Assembly: GCA_035545895.1 (NCBI GenBank)
Contig: DASZXJ010000176.1
Coordinates: forward strand, 1 to 10,043
Direction of reading: 5' to 3'
DNA length: 10,043 nucleotides
Source: DASZXJ01 sp035545895
GTDB taxonomy: Bacteria; Planctomycetota; Phycisphaerae; Tepidisphaerales; Tepidisphaeraceae
The notes beneath the pieces were generated by a model that saw only the letters and a program-made list of their open reading frames with translations, searched no databases and was not told where the DNA came from. Position 1 is the first letter of the stretch. Each line of letters starts with the position of its first letter. Positions 1 to 6,230 of this stretch are shown piece after piece. A program made the position numbers and the translations under genes.

Positions 1-1226
1 TGTCCGCCTTTCACGTTGAGATTGAAGTCTTGAATGACCGGAACACCCGTTCGATATTCAAAGCCGACGTTTTCGAACGTGAATTCCTTGAGTTGCTGCG
101 GTGCATCGACCGCACCGACGACATCGGGCTTATCGGGCGCCATTTCCAACACGGCAAAGATTCGTTCCATCGCCGCCATCGATCGCTGGGTCTGCGAGAA
201 CGATGATACGATCTGCCAGACCGGCTGAATGGTGAGCATGGCGTAAAGCTGGATCGCCATGATGTCGCCAACCTCGGCCTTGCCCTGTAGAAAAAGATAT
301 CCGCCCAGCCAGACGATCAGCACGATCGTGCCGGGCAAAAGCAGTCCCCAGCCGATATCGAGCATCATTTCCAGGATCGATGCCCACAGCGATTTTCGAA
401 TGACCGTGTGATGTCCCAAAGCGTAGTCGTGACGTTCGTGGGCCTCGCGTCGGAATGCGCGAACCACGCGAATTCCGCCGAACGTTTCGGTGGCGCGTCC
501 GTCGATGGAAGTTCGATCTTCGCGAATCGATCGGTAGATTGGTCGCACACGACGGAACCAGAGAAAGCTGACGATCGCCAGCGGAGTCAGCATCGCGGCA
601 GCGGGTATCGCCAGCCGCCAGGTCATCCACAGCAGAAACCCCGCCATGATGATTAGACGAATGGCCGCCACGCCCGGCGAAATAATTGCCTGTTGTACGA
701 GGCCACTGACGTTATCGACATCGCCGGACAGTCGCGACGCGATGCCGCCCGATTTCATATCGCCGAGTTCCGAAAGAGGCAGTGAAAGCAACTTGTCAAA
801 GAGCGAGCCGCGCAGCCGAAAGAGTACCTTGGCGTTGAGCACGGCAATTCGATAATCGCGAAGACTGTCGATGATTTGTTTGAAGACAAGAATCACGACC
901 ATCGCCAGCCCGAAGAAGTTCAGGTTGCGGACTTTCTCTGCGGGCGTAAGGTCGGCCGTCAGCAGGTTGCCTATGCCTCGAATCGCCAGCGGCCAGACCG
1001 CTTCGAGCAGCGCCACCACGAGCGACAAAGAAAAGAGCACCGCCAGCGACCAGCGGTAAGGCTTGAGCCACCGGACGTAATCCCGCCGATAGCGCCGCCG
1101 ATCCTCCGGTTTGGCGAGAGGCGGCAGGCCCTTGCCGCGTGATTCGGCGGAAGGTGCGCCCTCCGGTGGCGGGGGGTTCTTGCGAAACTCGGTAAAACGC
1201 TGCTTTGATGAAACGTGACGGTCCAT
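1..1226 (-). CDS. MsbA-type ABC exporter (permease-ATPase fusion), 3' end beyond window
   Basis: The minus strand is open without a stop from an ATG at 1226 to the left edge, giving 408 complete codons. After a basic, proline-rich cytoplasmic N-terminus (residues 1-57), hydrophobic segments lie near 58-85, 103-118, 185-203, 207-224, 282-312 and 322-342, which is the six-helix core of a type IV ABC exporter. The coupling-region motif ETFGGIRVVRAFRRE lies at about 247-261. The nucleotide-binding domain begins near 382 (FTFENVGFEY), with Y391 as the likely A-loop aromatic. The frame is cut at V-K-G-G, a few residues before the expected Walker A. Family knowledge: such half-transporters export lipids (MsbA flips lipid A), drugs or peptides, and work as homo- or heterodimers. 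The divergent lptD-like neighbour favours a lipid substrate, but substrate cannot be read from sequence. There is no Shine-Dalgarno next to the ATG; a TATAAT lies 9 nt upstream of it. Confidence 0.93.
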   Translation of the reverse strand, partial: MDRHVSSKQRFTEFRKNPPPPEGAPSAESRGKGLPPLAKPEDRRRYRRDYVRWLKPYRWSLAVLFSLSLVVALLEAVWPLAIRGIGNLLTADLTPAEKVRNLNFFGLAMVVILVFKQIIDSLRDYRIAVLNAKVLFRLRGSLFDKLLSLPLSELGDMKSGGIASRLSGDVDNVSGLVQQAIISPGVAAIRLIIMAGFLLWMTWRLAIPAAAMLTPLAIVSFLWFRRVRPIYRSIREDRTSIDGRATETFGGIRVVRAFRREAHERHDYALGHHTVIRKSLWASILEMMLDIGWGLLLPGTIVLIVWLGGYLFLQGKAEVGDIMAIQLYAMLTIQPVWQIVSSFSQTQRSMAAMERIFAVLEMAPDKPDVVGAVDAPQQLKEFTFENVGFEYRTGVPVIQDFNLNVKGG

Positions 1227-1235
1227 TGAGTGCCG

Positions 1236-1264
1236 ATTATAGGGTCAAAACCTCCTTACGGTCA
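1236..1264 (-). promoter_or_regulatory. Promoter of the ABC exporter gene, probably giving a (near-)leaderless mRNA
   Basis: Read on the minus strand, a perfect TATAAT occupies 1241-1236, only 9 nt before the ATG at 1226. A weak -35 (TGACCG, 1264-1259, or ATGACC one base upstream) lies 17-18 nt further up. Transcription would start at about 1229, leaving almost no leader. An AAGGAGG at about 1251-1257 resembles a Shine-Dalgarno but is 24 nt from the ATG and upstream of the -10, so it cannot serve this start if the promoter call is right. Confidence 0.5.
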
Positions 1265-1408
1265 TCCGCTTAAACGTGGTGAAGAAGGGAAATCAAAACT
1301 ATTGAAATCTGATCCATGTCGCATGATCGCGTGCATGGCGCACAACATCGCAAAAGTCAATCCATTCGAAAATTCCCGTGGTCGCCTATTCGGTTTTATT
1401 GCCGATCT

Positions 1409-1436
1409 TTGACGGTTTACGCTGTCCTCCTATAAT
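1409..1436 (+). promoter_or_regulatory. Sigma70-type promoter of the lptD-like gene
   Basis: TTGACG (1409-1414, 5 of 6 to consensus) is followed by a 16-nt spacer and a perfect TATAAT (1431-1436). The predicted transcript start near 1443 leaves about 44 nt of leader before the GTG at 1487. The rest of the divergent intergenic region (1227-1486) holds the opposing promoter; no operator or RNA element was seen. Confidence 0.7.
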
Positions 1437-1471
1437 GCCCGCCGATCTCGGGTTAAGTGGCGTTTCGAATG

Positions 1472-1479
1472 GGAAGGAG
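1472..1479 (+). promoter_or_regulatory. Shine-Dalgarno that fixes the lptD-like start
   Basis: GGAAGGAG at 1472-1479 is followed by 7 nt and GTG at 1487. Earlier in-frame starts (GTG 1457, ATG 1469) have no ribosome-binding sequence and would place this purine run inside the coding sequence. GTG 1487 also gives a compact signal peptide. Confidence 0.75.
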
Positions 1480-1486
1480 CCGGCCA

Positions 1487-4402
1487 GTGCCTTGTGGGCG
1501 GATTGTTGCTATTGCTCTGATCTGTCTGTGCCTGGCTCCGCTTTTTGCATTTGGCCAATATCAGCCTCCCAGTGAGTTCCTTTCGATCACTGCCGACCGT
1601 GCGTATACCTGGAGCAACGGCTCGACGAATGTCGCGCAGCTTCAAGGGCCTGTGACGATCCAGACCGATCGCGCGAAGATGACCGCCGACCGGGCCGTGG
1701 TCTGGATTACTCCCTTGCCCGGCACGGTTCTGGATCAGCAGCGCGCCGAAATCGCATTGATCGGCAATGCGGCGGTTGAGCAGGGTTCGATATCGCGCAG
1801 CGGCGATGTTTTGTTTATCGAAACTCAAATCCGCAGCACCATTCGGCTGACCGCCCAATCGCGAATCGCCCAGAACCTGACCGACAGCGACCTATATCGC
1901 GATGCTTCCGCCATTCGACCTGTGGACAATGTTGTTCCCGGTTCCGAACCCGCGCAGCGCGGGTGGTTGCAACAACGGCCCTGGGTGACGGCGTCGCTTC
2001 CCGAGCCGACGACGGCGCCGACGTCGCAGCCCAAACCGCCGACCATGCGCGTGTCGATCGAAGCCGGCCGGTCCGGATCGCTGATGACTCCCGAAGGCAC
2101 GGTGGCGGCTTTGATGTCCAACGGCGTGGTGGTGGTTCAATCCAATGCCAACGGTGATGTCATTCAGCTTCAGGCCAGGCAGGCTATGCTCTTTACGCCG
2201 CTCGCGTCGTTGGAAGAACTTGGCGGGCTGGAAGGATTGAAAAAAATTGAGCAAGCGGTAACCGCTGCATATCTGGAAGGCGACGTGCGCATCGTCTTCA
2301 GCCCGCGCGAGCGCGGCAAAGGCGAGCAGCGAATGACCGCCGACCGCGTCTATTACGATTTCACGACCGACCGCGCGGTGCTGACCGATGCGGTTGTGCA
2401 CAGCATCGAACCGCGAATGCAAATTCCGATGATTCTTCGGGCGCGGCTGGTCAAGCAGCTCTCCGAGGGCGAATACAAGGCGGAACACGTCGAGCTTTCC
2501 ACCAGCAGCTTTGCCACGCCAACCTATAGCATTTATTCGGATCGCGCTTATGTTCGCCAGTCCGACACCGGCGACCCGCGGCTGGGTTCGCGAACGGTCT
2601 TCAGCAACACCAATAACGTCGTCAAGATATTCCACGCGCCGGTGTTTTACTGGCCTTGGTTTACGGGTTCGCTGACCGAGCGTGGCGGGCCTTTGCGAAA
2701 TATTCTCATCGGCAGCTCGCGCGGATTCGGTACGGGCGTGCGGACTACCTGGGGTGTGTTTGAAACGCTGGGCATGATCCCGCCAAAGGATCTGGACGCG
2801 GCCTATCACCTGGACTACTTCAACGATCGCGGGCTCGGCTTGGGGTTGGATGTCGATTACAAGGGCGGGTTCGTCACCGAAACATCGAAACAGCCTTGGA
2901 ATTTTCAGGGTGATTTCACAGCCTACGGGATTCAAGACCATGGCCTGGACCGCTTGGGCGGCCAGCGCCGACTGGTGCAGCCGGATGATGAACTTCGATA
3001 TCACGCCGTTTGGGAACATCAGCACTTCTTTCCGGAGGATTGGCAATTCCAGGTGCGGGCATCGACCGTTTCCGATCCGACCTTCCTTGAACAATATTTC
3101 CGCAAGGATTTCAACGATGGATTGCCGCACGATGAATCAATTTATGTGAAACATCAGACCGGCACGGAGGCGCTGACGTTGTTCGCCAACGCTCAGCCTC
3201 ATGATTTTGTGACCAACTCCGATAGCTTGCAGGAAGGGTTTGAAGTCGAGCGGTATCCCGAGCTGGGGTATTATCGCACGGGCGACAGCCTGTTTGATGA
3301 CCAGTTCACCGCATTCAGCGCTAATACAGTTTCTGCGCTTCATTTCAAGCAAAGCGATACCACCCTGGCTGAGCTTGGATTCAGGCCGACACAAACGCCC
3401 GGCATTGCATCGGTGGGAACGACCGGCGTGACCGACGACACGATCCTGCGCGGCGATTTCCGCGAGGAACTGGATTACCCATTCAACGTTGGACAGTTCA
3501 AGGTCGTGCCTTATGTGATGGGCAGGTATACGCCCTACAGCGATTCGCCGGATGGTTCGCAGGAAGAGCGCATCTTCGCCGGCGCGGGTGTGAAACTGAC
3601 GACCGCCTTCTGGAAGGTCGATGACTCGGCCAAGAATGAACTGTTCGATATTCATCGATTGCGTCACGTCGTCGAGCCGGAATTGAATCTGTTCACCAGC
3701 GCTGAAAGCGTCGATCGAACCGAGGTTTTCAACTACGACGAAAACGTCGATCAGGTGAATGACGTCATCGCGGCCCAGCTTGCCCTGACTCAGCGCTGGC
3801 AGACCAAGCGAGGCGGAGCCGGACGTTGGCGCAGCGTCGATTTCTTCACCTTGCGGACCGAAGCCAACTTCTTCCTGAATCAGCCGGACGATGCGGTACT
3901 GAACCCCACCGGCTTCCGAGGGCTGTTCTTCCCATCTGCGCCCGAACTGTCGATCCCGCGCAACAGCATCAATGTCGATGCCCTGTGGCGCGCCAGCGAT
4001 TCGACCGCCATCCTTTCGGATATGCAATGGAACATCGACGACCAAACGCTGGCGACGACCTCCATCGGCATGGCGGTGCAGCGCGATGCGCGATTGAGCT
4101 ATTTCCTTGGAGCCCGGTATATCGGCGAACTCAACTCCACCATCGCCAGCTATGCGGTGAATTACGAACTGAGCCCGAAATATTCCGTGCGATTCGCCGA
4201 AAGCGTCGATCTCAGCGCGCGAAAGAATCAGTCCACAACGTTTACAATCGTGCGCAAGTTCGACCGATTCATCATGACATTCACCCTCTTCTACGACGCG
4301 GTGGATGATGAAGGCGGATTCCGATTCGGCATCTACCCCGAAGGCCTGGGTTATGGCCTGACCAGCGATCAATTCCAGCAGGCCTTTGGTGGGCAGCAGT
4401 AA
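1487..4402 (+). CDS. lptD: LptD/OstA-like LPS-assembly outer-membrane protein
   Basis: About 971 residues from GTG 1487; the frame extends back to GTG 1457. Residues 1-23 form a signal peptide (P-C-G-R, a hydrophobic core, then A-F-G before Q24). Residues of about 30-140 and 190-360 carry OstA/LptA-like beta-jellyroll signatures, with repeated T-A-D-R-A/V motifs (LSITADRAY, AKMTADRAVVW, RMTADRVYY) and a Pro/Thr-rich linker near 171-186. PVFYWPWFTGS near 385-395 matches the conserved segment before the LptD barrel. The remainder alternates polar and aromatic residues as in a beta-barrel and includes the family-like HRLRHVVEPELNLF. Family role: LptD with LptE inserts LPS into the outer leaflet after transfer along LptA. 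The mature part contains no cysteine, so the disulfide-controlled maturation of E. coli LptD cannot apply. It is longer than E. coli LptD (784 aa). The family call is firm; the transported lipid is inferred. Confidence 0.85.
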   Translation: MPCGRIVAIALICLCLAPLFAFGQYQPPSEFLSITADRAYTWSNGSTNVAQLQGPVTIQTDRAKMTADRAVVWITPLPGTVLDQQRAEIALIGNAAVEQGSISRSGDVLFIETQIRSTIRLTAQSRIAQNLTDSDLYRDASAIRPVDNVVPGSEPAQRGWLQQRPWVTASLPEPTTAPTSQPKPPTMRVSIEAGRSGSLMTPEGTVAALMSNGVVVVQSNANGDVIQLQARQAMLFTPLASLEELGGLEGLKKIEQAVTAAYLEGDVRIVFSPRERGKGEQRMTADRVYYDFTTDRAVLTDAVVHSIEPRMQIPMILRARLVKQLSEGEYKAEHVELSTSSFATPTYSIYSDRAYVRQSDTGDPRLGSRTVFSNTNNVVKIFHAPVFYWPWFTGSLTERGGPLRNILIGSSRGFGTGVRTTWGVFETLGMIPPKDLDAAYHLDYFNDRGLGLGLDVDYKGGFVTETSKQPWNFQGDFTAYGIQDHGLDRLGGQRRLVQPDDELRYHAVWEHQHFFPEDWQFQVRASTVSDPTFLEQYFRKDFNDGLPHDESIYVKHQTGTEALTLFANAQPHDFVTNSDSLQEGFEVERYPELGYYRTGDSLFDDQFTAFSANTVSALHFKQSDTTLAELGFRPTQTPGIASVGTTGVTDDTILRGDFREELDYPFNVGQFKVVPYVMGRYTPYSDSPDGSQEERIFAGAGVKLTTAFWKVDDSAKNELFDIHRLRHVVEPELNLFTSAESVDRTEVFNYDENVDQVNDVIAAQLALTQRWQTKRGGAGRWRSVDFFTLRTEANFFLNQPDDAVLNPTGFRGLFFPSAPELSIPRNSINVDALWRASDSTAILSDMQWNIDDQTLATTSIGMAVQRDARLSYFLGARYIGELNSTIASYAVNYELSPKYSVRFAESVDLSARKNQSTTFTIVRKFDRFIMTFTLFYDAVDDEGGFRFGIYPEGLGYGLTSDQFQQAFGGQQ

Positions 4403-4432
4403 AAATCCATCCAGCCGCGCTTCCAAGTAAAG

Positions 4433-4451
4433 CCGCCGATGGCATCGGCGG
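4433..4451. terminator. Perfect hairpin downstream of the lptD-like gene
   Basis: CCGCCGAT (4433-4440), loop GGC, ATCGGCGG (4444-4451): a perfect 8-bp GC-rich stem 30 nt after the stop codon. No T-run follows, so it is either a Rho-type or mRNA-stabilising stem, or a small palindromic repeat, rather than a classic intrinsic terminator. Confidence 0.4.
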
Positions 4452-4482
4452 GGATTACGGAACGTTTGGCAACACCAAGTCT

Positions 4483-4507
4483 GATGGATCCAGTTCCATC
4501 GATTTTT
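4483..4507 (+). terminator. Weak intrinsic terminator after the lptD-like gene
   Basis: GATGGA (4483-4488), 6-nt loop, TCCATC (4495-4500), then GATTTTT. The stem is only 6 bp plus a possible T-G pair, but the T-run is in the right place. It would end the lptD-like transcript before the repeat region. Confidence 0.4.
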
Positions 4508-4508
4508 C

Positions 4509-4545
4509 CTCTTTCCCTTCGTGAAAACTTCGTTTCTTCGTGGTT
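4509..4545. repeat. TTCGT-rich intergenic repeat remnant
   Basis: Three TTCGT units occur at 4518-4522, 4529-4533 and 4537-4541, the first and last extended to TTCGTG. The layout resembles one arm of the three-unit CTCTGTG palindrome at 6121-6197. No opposite arm is visible, so it looks like a half or decayed copy. The link between the two is inference from layout, not sequence identity. Confidence 0.4.
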
Positions 4546-4640
4546 CTTAATCTTCTCCTGGATTGTCAACCGGACCCACGGCGGCGATATGGAACAATGG
4601 CGCTGGTAGGGGAGATGATTTTACTGAGGAGCGAAACCGG

Positions 4641-4689
4641 CCGCTTGCGGTTTCGCGGTTTTTGTTGGATACCGCGAAACCGCAAGCGG
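4641..4689. repeat. Long perfect inverted repeat 1 (18-bp arms, 13-nt loop)
   Basis: CCGCTTGCGGTTTCGCGG (4641-4658) and its exact reverse complement (4672-4689) flank 13 nt that include TTTTTG. As RNA this is a very stable hairpin. A second copy of the GCGAAACCG core at 4631-4639 can pair with 4648-4656 as an alternative. No coding frame here is credible; the element resembles REP-type dispersed palindromes. Confidence 0.8.
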
Positions 4690-4722
4690 GGTCCATATCC
4701 TGTCCGGATTACGCGAGACCAG

Positions 4723-4777
4723 CCGCTTGCGGCTGAGCGCGACTGTCAAAAACACGGTCGCGCTGAGCCGCAAGCGG
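4723..4777. repeat. Long inverted repeat 2 (21-nt arms, one mismatch, 13-nt loop)
   Basis: The left arm 4723-4743 and right arm 4757-4777 pair at 20 of 21 positions. The arms begin and end with the same CCGCTTGCGG / CCGCAAGCGG tips as the preceding element, and the loop is again 13 nt. The inner part of the arm differs (CTGAGCGCGAC), so the two hairpins are related at the base but not simple duplicates. Confidence 0.75.
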
Positions 4778-4900
4778 AAAGGTATTTCCGGGAAACACCA
4801 TGTATGCGGAGTCTGAAAATAGCGACGAGATCGCAATATTTGAGCGTACCAGACCGCTATAATTTGCGGAAAGGGGTTTTATGGTCAGAATTGCTCGCTC

Positions 4901-4928
4901 TTGCCATGTTTGTTGGCGTCGATATACT
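4901..4928 (+). promoter_or_regulatory. Promoter of the rpsP-trmD-rplS cluster
   Basis: TTGCCA (4901-4906, 5 of 6), a 16-nt spacer and TATACT (4923-4928, 5 of 6) predict a start near 4935 and a leader of about 33 nt. A perfect TATAAT at 4858-4863 is a possible second, upstream -10, but it lacks a well-placed -35 (nearest TTGAGC is only 12 nt away). Confidence 0.65.
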
Positions 4929-4967
4929 AATCGATTCGAGTAAATTGAGCGTGATGGAGAGTGTTGA

Positions 4968-5327
4968 ATGTCAGTGAAGCTAAGGTTTAGTCGGATGGGC
5001 CGGTCGCACGCGGCGTTTTATCGCTTAAATGCGATTGAATCGCGAAATCAGCGCGATGGGCGCGTGATTGAAGAGTTGGGTTACTACGATCCAAGTCATA
5101 AGGATCAAGCCAAGCAATTTGTTGTAAAGCTTGATCGTTGCAAGCATTGGCTGGACGTTGGCGCGATTCCCTCTGAGACAGTTTCTTCGCTGTTGAAGAA
5201 GAACGGTCTGGAGCACAAGCAGTTGCGTTTGCCCAAGCCGGGCAAGCCGAAGGTGGTTGCCCCCGCAGCCGGTGAGAAAAAGGCGGACGAGAAGAAAGAA
5301 GAGGCTGCTCCCGCTCAACCCGCATGA
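4968..5327 (+). CDS. rpsP: Small ribosomal subunit protein bS16
   Basis: 119 residues. The first 85 or so match bS16: SVKLRFSRMGRSHAAFYRL at the start, then RNQRDGRVIEELGYYDP and a WLDVGAIPSETVSSLLKKNGL-like stretch. bS16 is an assembly protein of the 30S body. A TGGAGAG Shine-Dalgarno ends 6 nt before the ATG. The family is usually about 80-90 residues; the extra length is a low-complexity tail rich in K, E, A and P (from about residue 90) that ends KKEEAAPAQPA. It is the first gene of the cluster with trmD and rplS, and a terminator-like hairpin follows 7 nt after its stop, so it may be made in excess of the downstream genes. Confidence 0.96.
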   Translation: MSVKLRFSRMGRSHAAFYRLNAIESRNQRDGRVIEELGYYDPSHKDQAKQFVVKLDRCKHWLDVGAIPSETVSSLLKKNGLEHKQLRLPKPGKPKVVAPAAGEKKADEKKEEAAPAQPA

Positions 5328-5334
5328 CCGAACG

Positions 5335-5361
5335 CCCACGGCTCTGCCGTGGGATTTTCTT
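5335..5361 (+). terminator. Intrinsic terminator or attenuator between rpsP and trmD
   Basis: CCCACGGC (5335-5342), loop TCT, GCCGTGGG (5346-5353), then ATTTTCTT. The 8-bp stem is perfect and GC-rich, and the T-rich tail is in place. As no clear promoter is seen before trmD, partial termination with readthrough is the likely behaviour. Confidence 0.75.
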
Positions 5362-5400
5362 GCGCGTTGAGGTTTTGCCCGATGTACACGGATGTCTCCC

Positions 5401-6117
5401 ATGCCTTTGCGGATTGACATCCTGACGTTGTTTCCCGAGATGTTCGGCCCGATGTTGGGAACCAGCATTCCCAAACGGGCGGCCCAGAAGGGGCTGGTCG
5501 AGTATCACCTGACGAACATTCGGGATTTTGCAACTGACGCTCATCAGTCGGTCGATGATAAACCGTTTGGCGGCGGGCCGGGCATGGTGATGATGTGCCA
5601 GACCCTGTTCGATGCTGTCGAATATGTCGAAAAACAGGATGATCGTCCCGCGACGCGGATTTTGTTAACGCCCCAGGGTCGGTTGTTCGATCAGAAGTTA
5701 GCGCAGGAACTGGCCGGACAGTCGCGATTGCTGATGGTGGCCGGCCGATATGAAGGATTCGATGAGCGGATCATCGAAGGCCTTTCGCCGATGGAAATCA
5801 GTATCGGCGACTATGTGCTGAGCGGCGGAGAACTAGCGGCCATGGTGGTGCTCGATGCGGTGGTTCGATTGTTGCCCGGAGCACTGGGCGCCGAAGATGG
5901 AGCCGCCGACGAGACCTTTACGGATGGCTTGATTGAGTATCCGCAGTACACCCGCCCGCGGGAGTTTCGCGGGATGCCGGTTCCGCCGGTGCTTTTGAAC
6001 GGAAATCATGCCGCCATCGAAAAATGGCGGTTGGAGCAGCGAAAATTAAGGACCGAGCAGCGCCGGCCTGACTTGTGGCAAAGGTATTTGAACAGGCAGT
6101 CTAAAATAAAAGAATAG
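5401..6117 (+). CDS. trmD: tRNA (guanine-N1-)-methyltransferase TrmD
   Basis: 238 residues from ATG 5401, close to the family length. TrmD uses S-adenosylmethionine to methylate G37 of tRNAs with G36, preventing +1 frameshifts; it is a cytoplasmic SPOUT dimer. Visible signatures are RIDILTLFPEMF at the N-terminus, DDKPFGGGPGMVM (52-64), the trefoil-knot region with LLTPQGRLFDQ (88-98), AGRYEGFDERI (114-124) and SIGDYVLSGGE (134-144), then DGLIEYPQYTRP (175-186) and LLNGNHAAIEKWRLEQ. R156 and the acidic pair D170-E171 fall where the catalytic Arg and Asp are expected. An ATG at 5392 is also in frame, but 5401 fits the family N-terminus better and has a weak GGA at usable spacing. rimM, which usually sits between rpsP and trmD, is absent. 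Confidence 0.96.
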   Translation: MPLRIDILTLFPEMFGPMLGTSIPKRAAQKGLVEYHLTNIRDFATDAHQSVDDKPFGGGPGMVMMCQTLFDAVEYVEKQDDRPATRILLTPQGRLFDQKLAQELAGQSRLLMVAGRYEGFDERIIEGLSPMEISIGDYVLSGGELAAMVVLDAVVRLLPGALGAEDGAADETFTDGLIEYPQYTRPREFRGMPVPPVLLNGNHAAIEKWRLEQRKLRTEQRRPDLWQRYLNRQSKIKE

Positions 6118-6120
6118 GAG

Positions 6121-6197
6121 CCACAGAGTACACTGAAACCACAGAGAAGAATTGGATTAAATCAGTCTTTTCTCTGTGTTCTCTGTGACCTCTGTGG
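6121..6197. repeat. CACAGAG/CTCTGTG palindromic intergenic repeat
   Basis: CCACAGAG (6121-6128) pairs with CTCTGTGG (6190-6197), and CACAGAGAA (6140-6148) pairs with TTCTCTGTG (6170-6178). The right arm contains three tandem CTCTGTG units (6172-6178, 6181-6187, 6190-6196); the left arm has two intact CACAGAG units with a degenerate one (ACACTGA) between. Repeats of this look, which in translation give H-R-G-H-R-E-H-R-E, occur in intergenic DNA of several phyla (recalled, not searched). It lies in the leader between trmD and rplS and may be transcribed as a hairpin. Confidence 0.75.
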
Positions 6198-6219
6198 CAA
6201 AATAAGAATTTGCAGACGC

Positions 6220-6223
6220 GGAG
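6220..6223 (+). promoter_or_regulatory. Shine-Dalgarno that fixes the rplS start
   Basis: GGAG at 6220-6223 is 7 nt from ATG 6231. The in-frame TTG at 6210 would give seven extra residues unlike bL19 and has no ribosome-binding sequence. Confidence 0.7.
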
Positions 6224-6230
6224 TTTTGTC

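Larger units (their letters stand above)
4403..4967. other. 565-bp non-coding stretch rich in palindromes
   Basis: Between the lptD-like stop and rpsP no frame looks coding; open frames here run across the inverted repeats and resemble nothing. In order it holds a short perfect hairpin, a weak terminator, a TTCGT repeat remnant, two long tandem inverted repeats, a lone TATAAT (4858-4863) without a properly spaced -35, and the rpsP promoter. Confidence 0.7.

Noticed and set aside
1948..1962. CCCGCG/CGCGGG hairpin inside the lptD-like gene
   Set aside because: It is a 6-bp GC-only palindrome in a GC-rich coding sequence near the Pro-rich linker, with no regulatory context; such stems arise by chance.
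1892..3130. Long minus-strand open frame (412 codons) opposite the lptD-like gene
   Set aside because: It is antisense to a clearly coding frame with signal peptide and family motifs. Its translation is Arg/His/Gly-rich without domain features, as expected of a GC-driven shadow.
3137..4426. Second long minus-strand open frame (429 codons) opposite the lptD-like gene
   Set aside because: Same reasoning: it mirrors the codon pattern of the sense gene, has no recognisable motif and no promoter or ribosome-binding site.
4540..4977. Plus-strand open frame across the intergenic repeats
   Set aside because: It spans both long inverted repeats and runs past the rpsP start in another frame; composition follows the palindromes and no family is recognisable.
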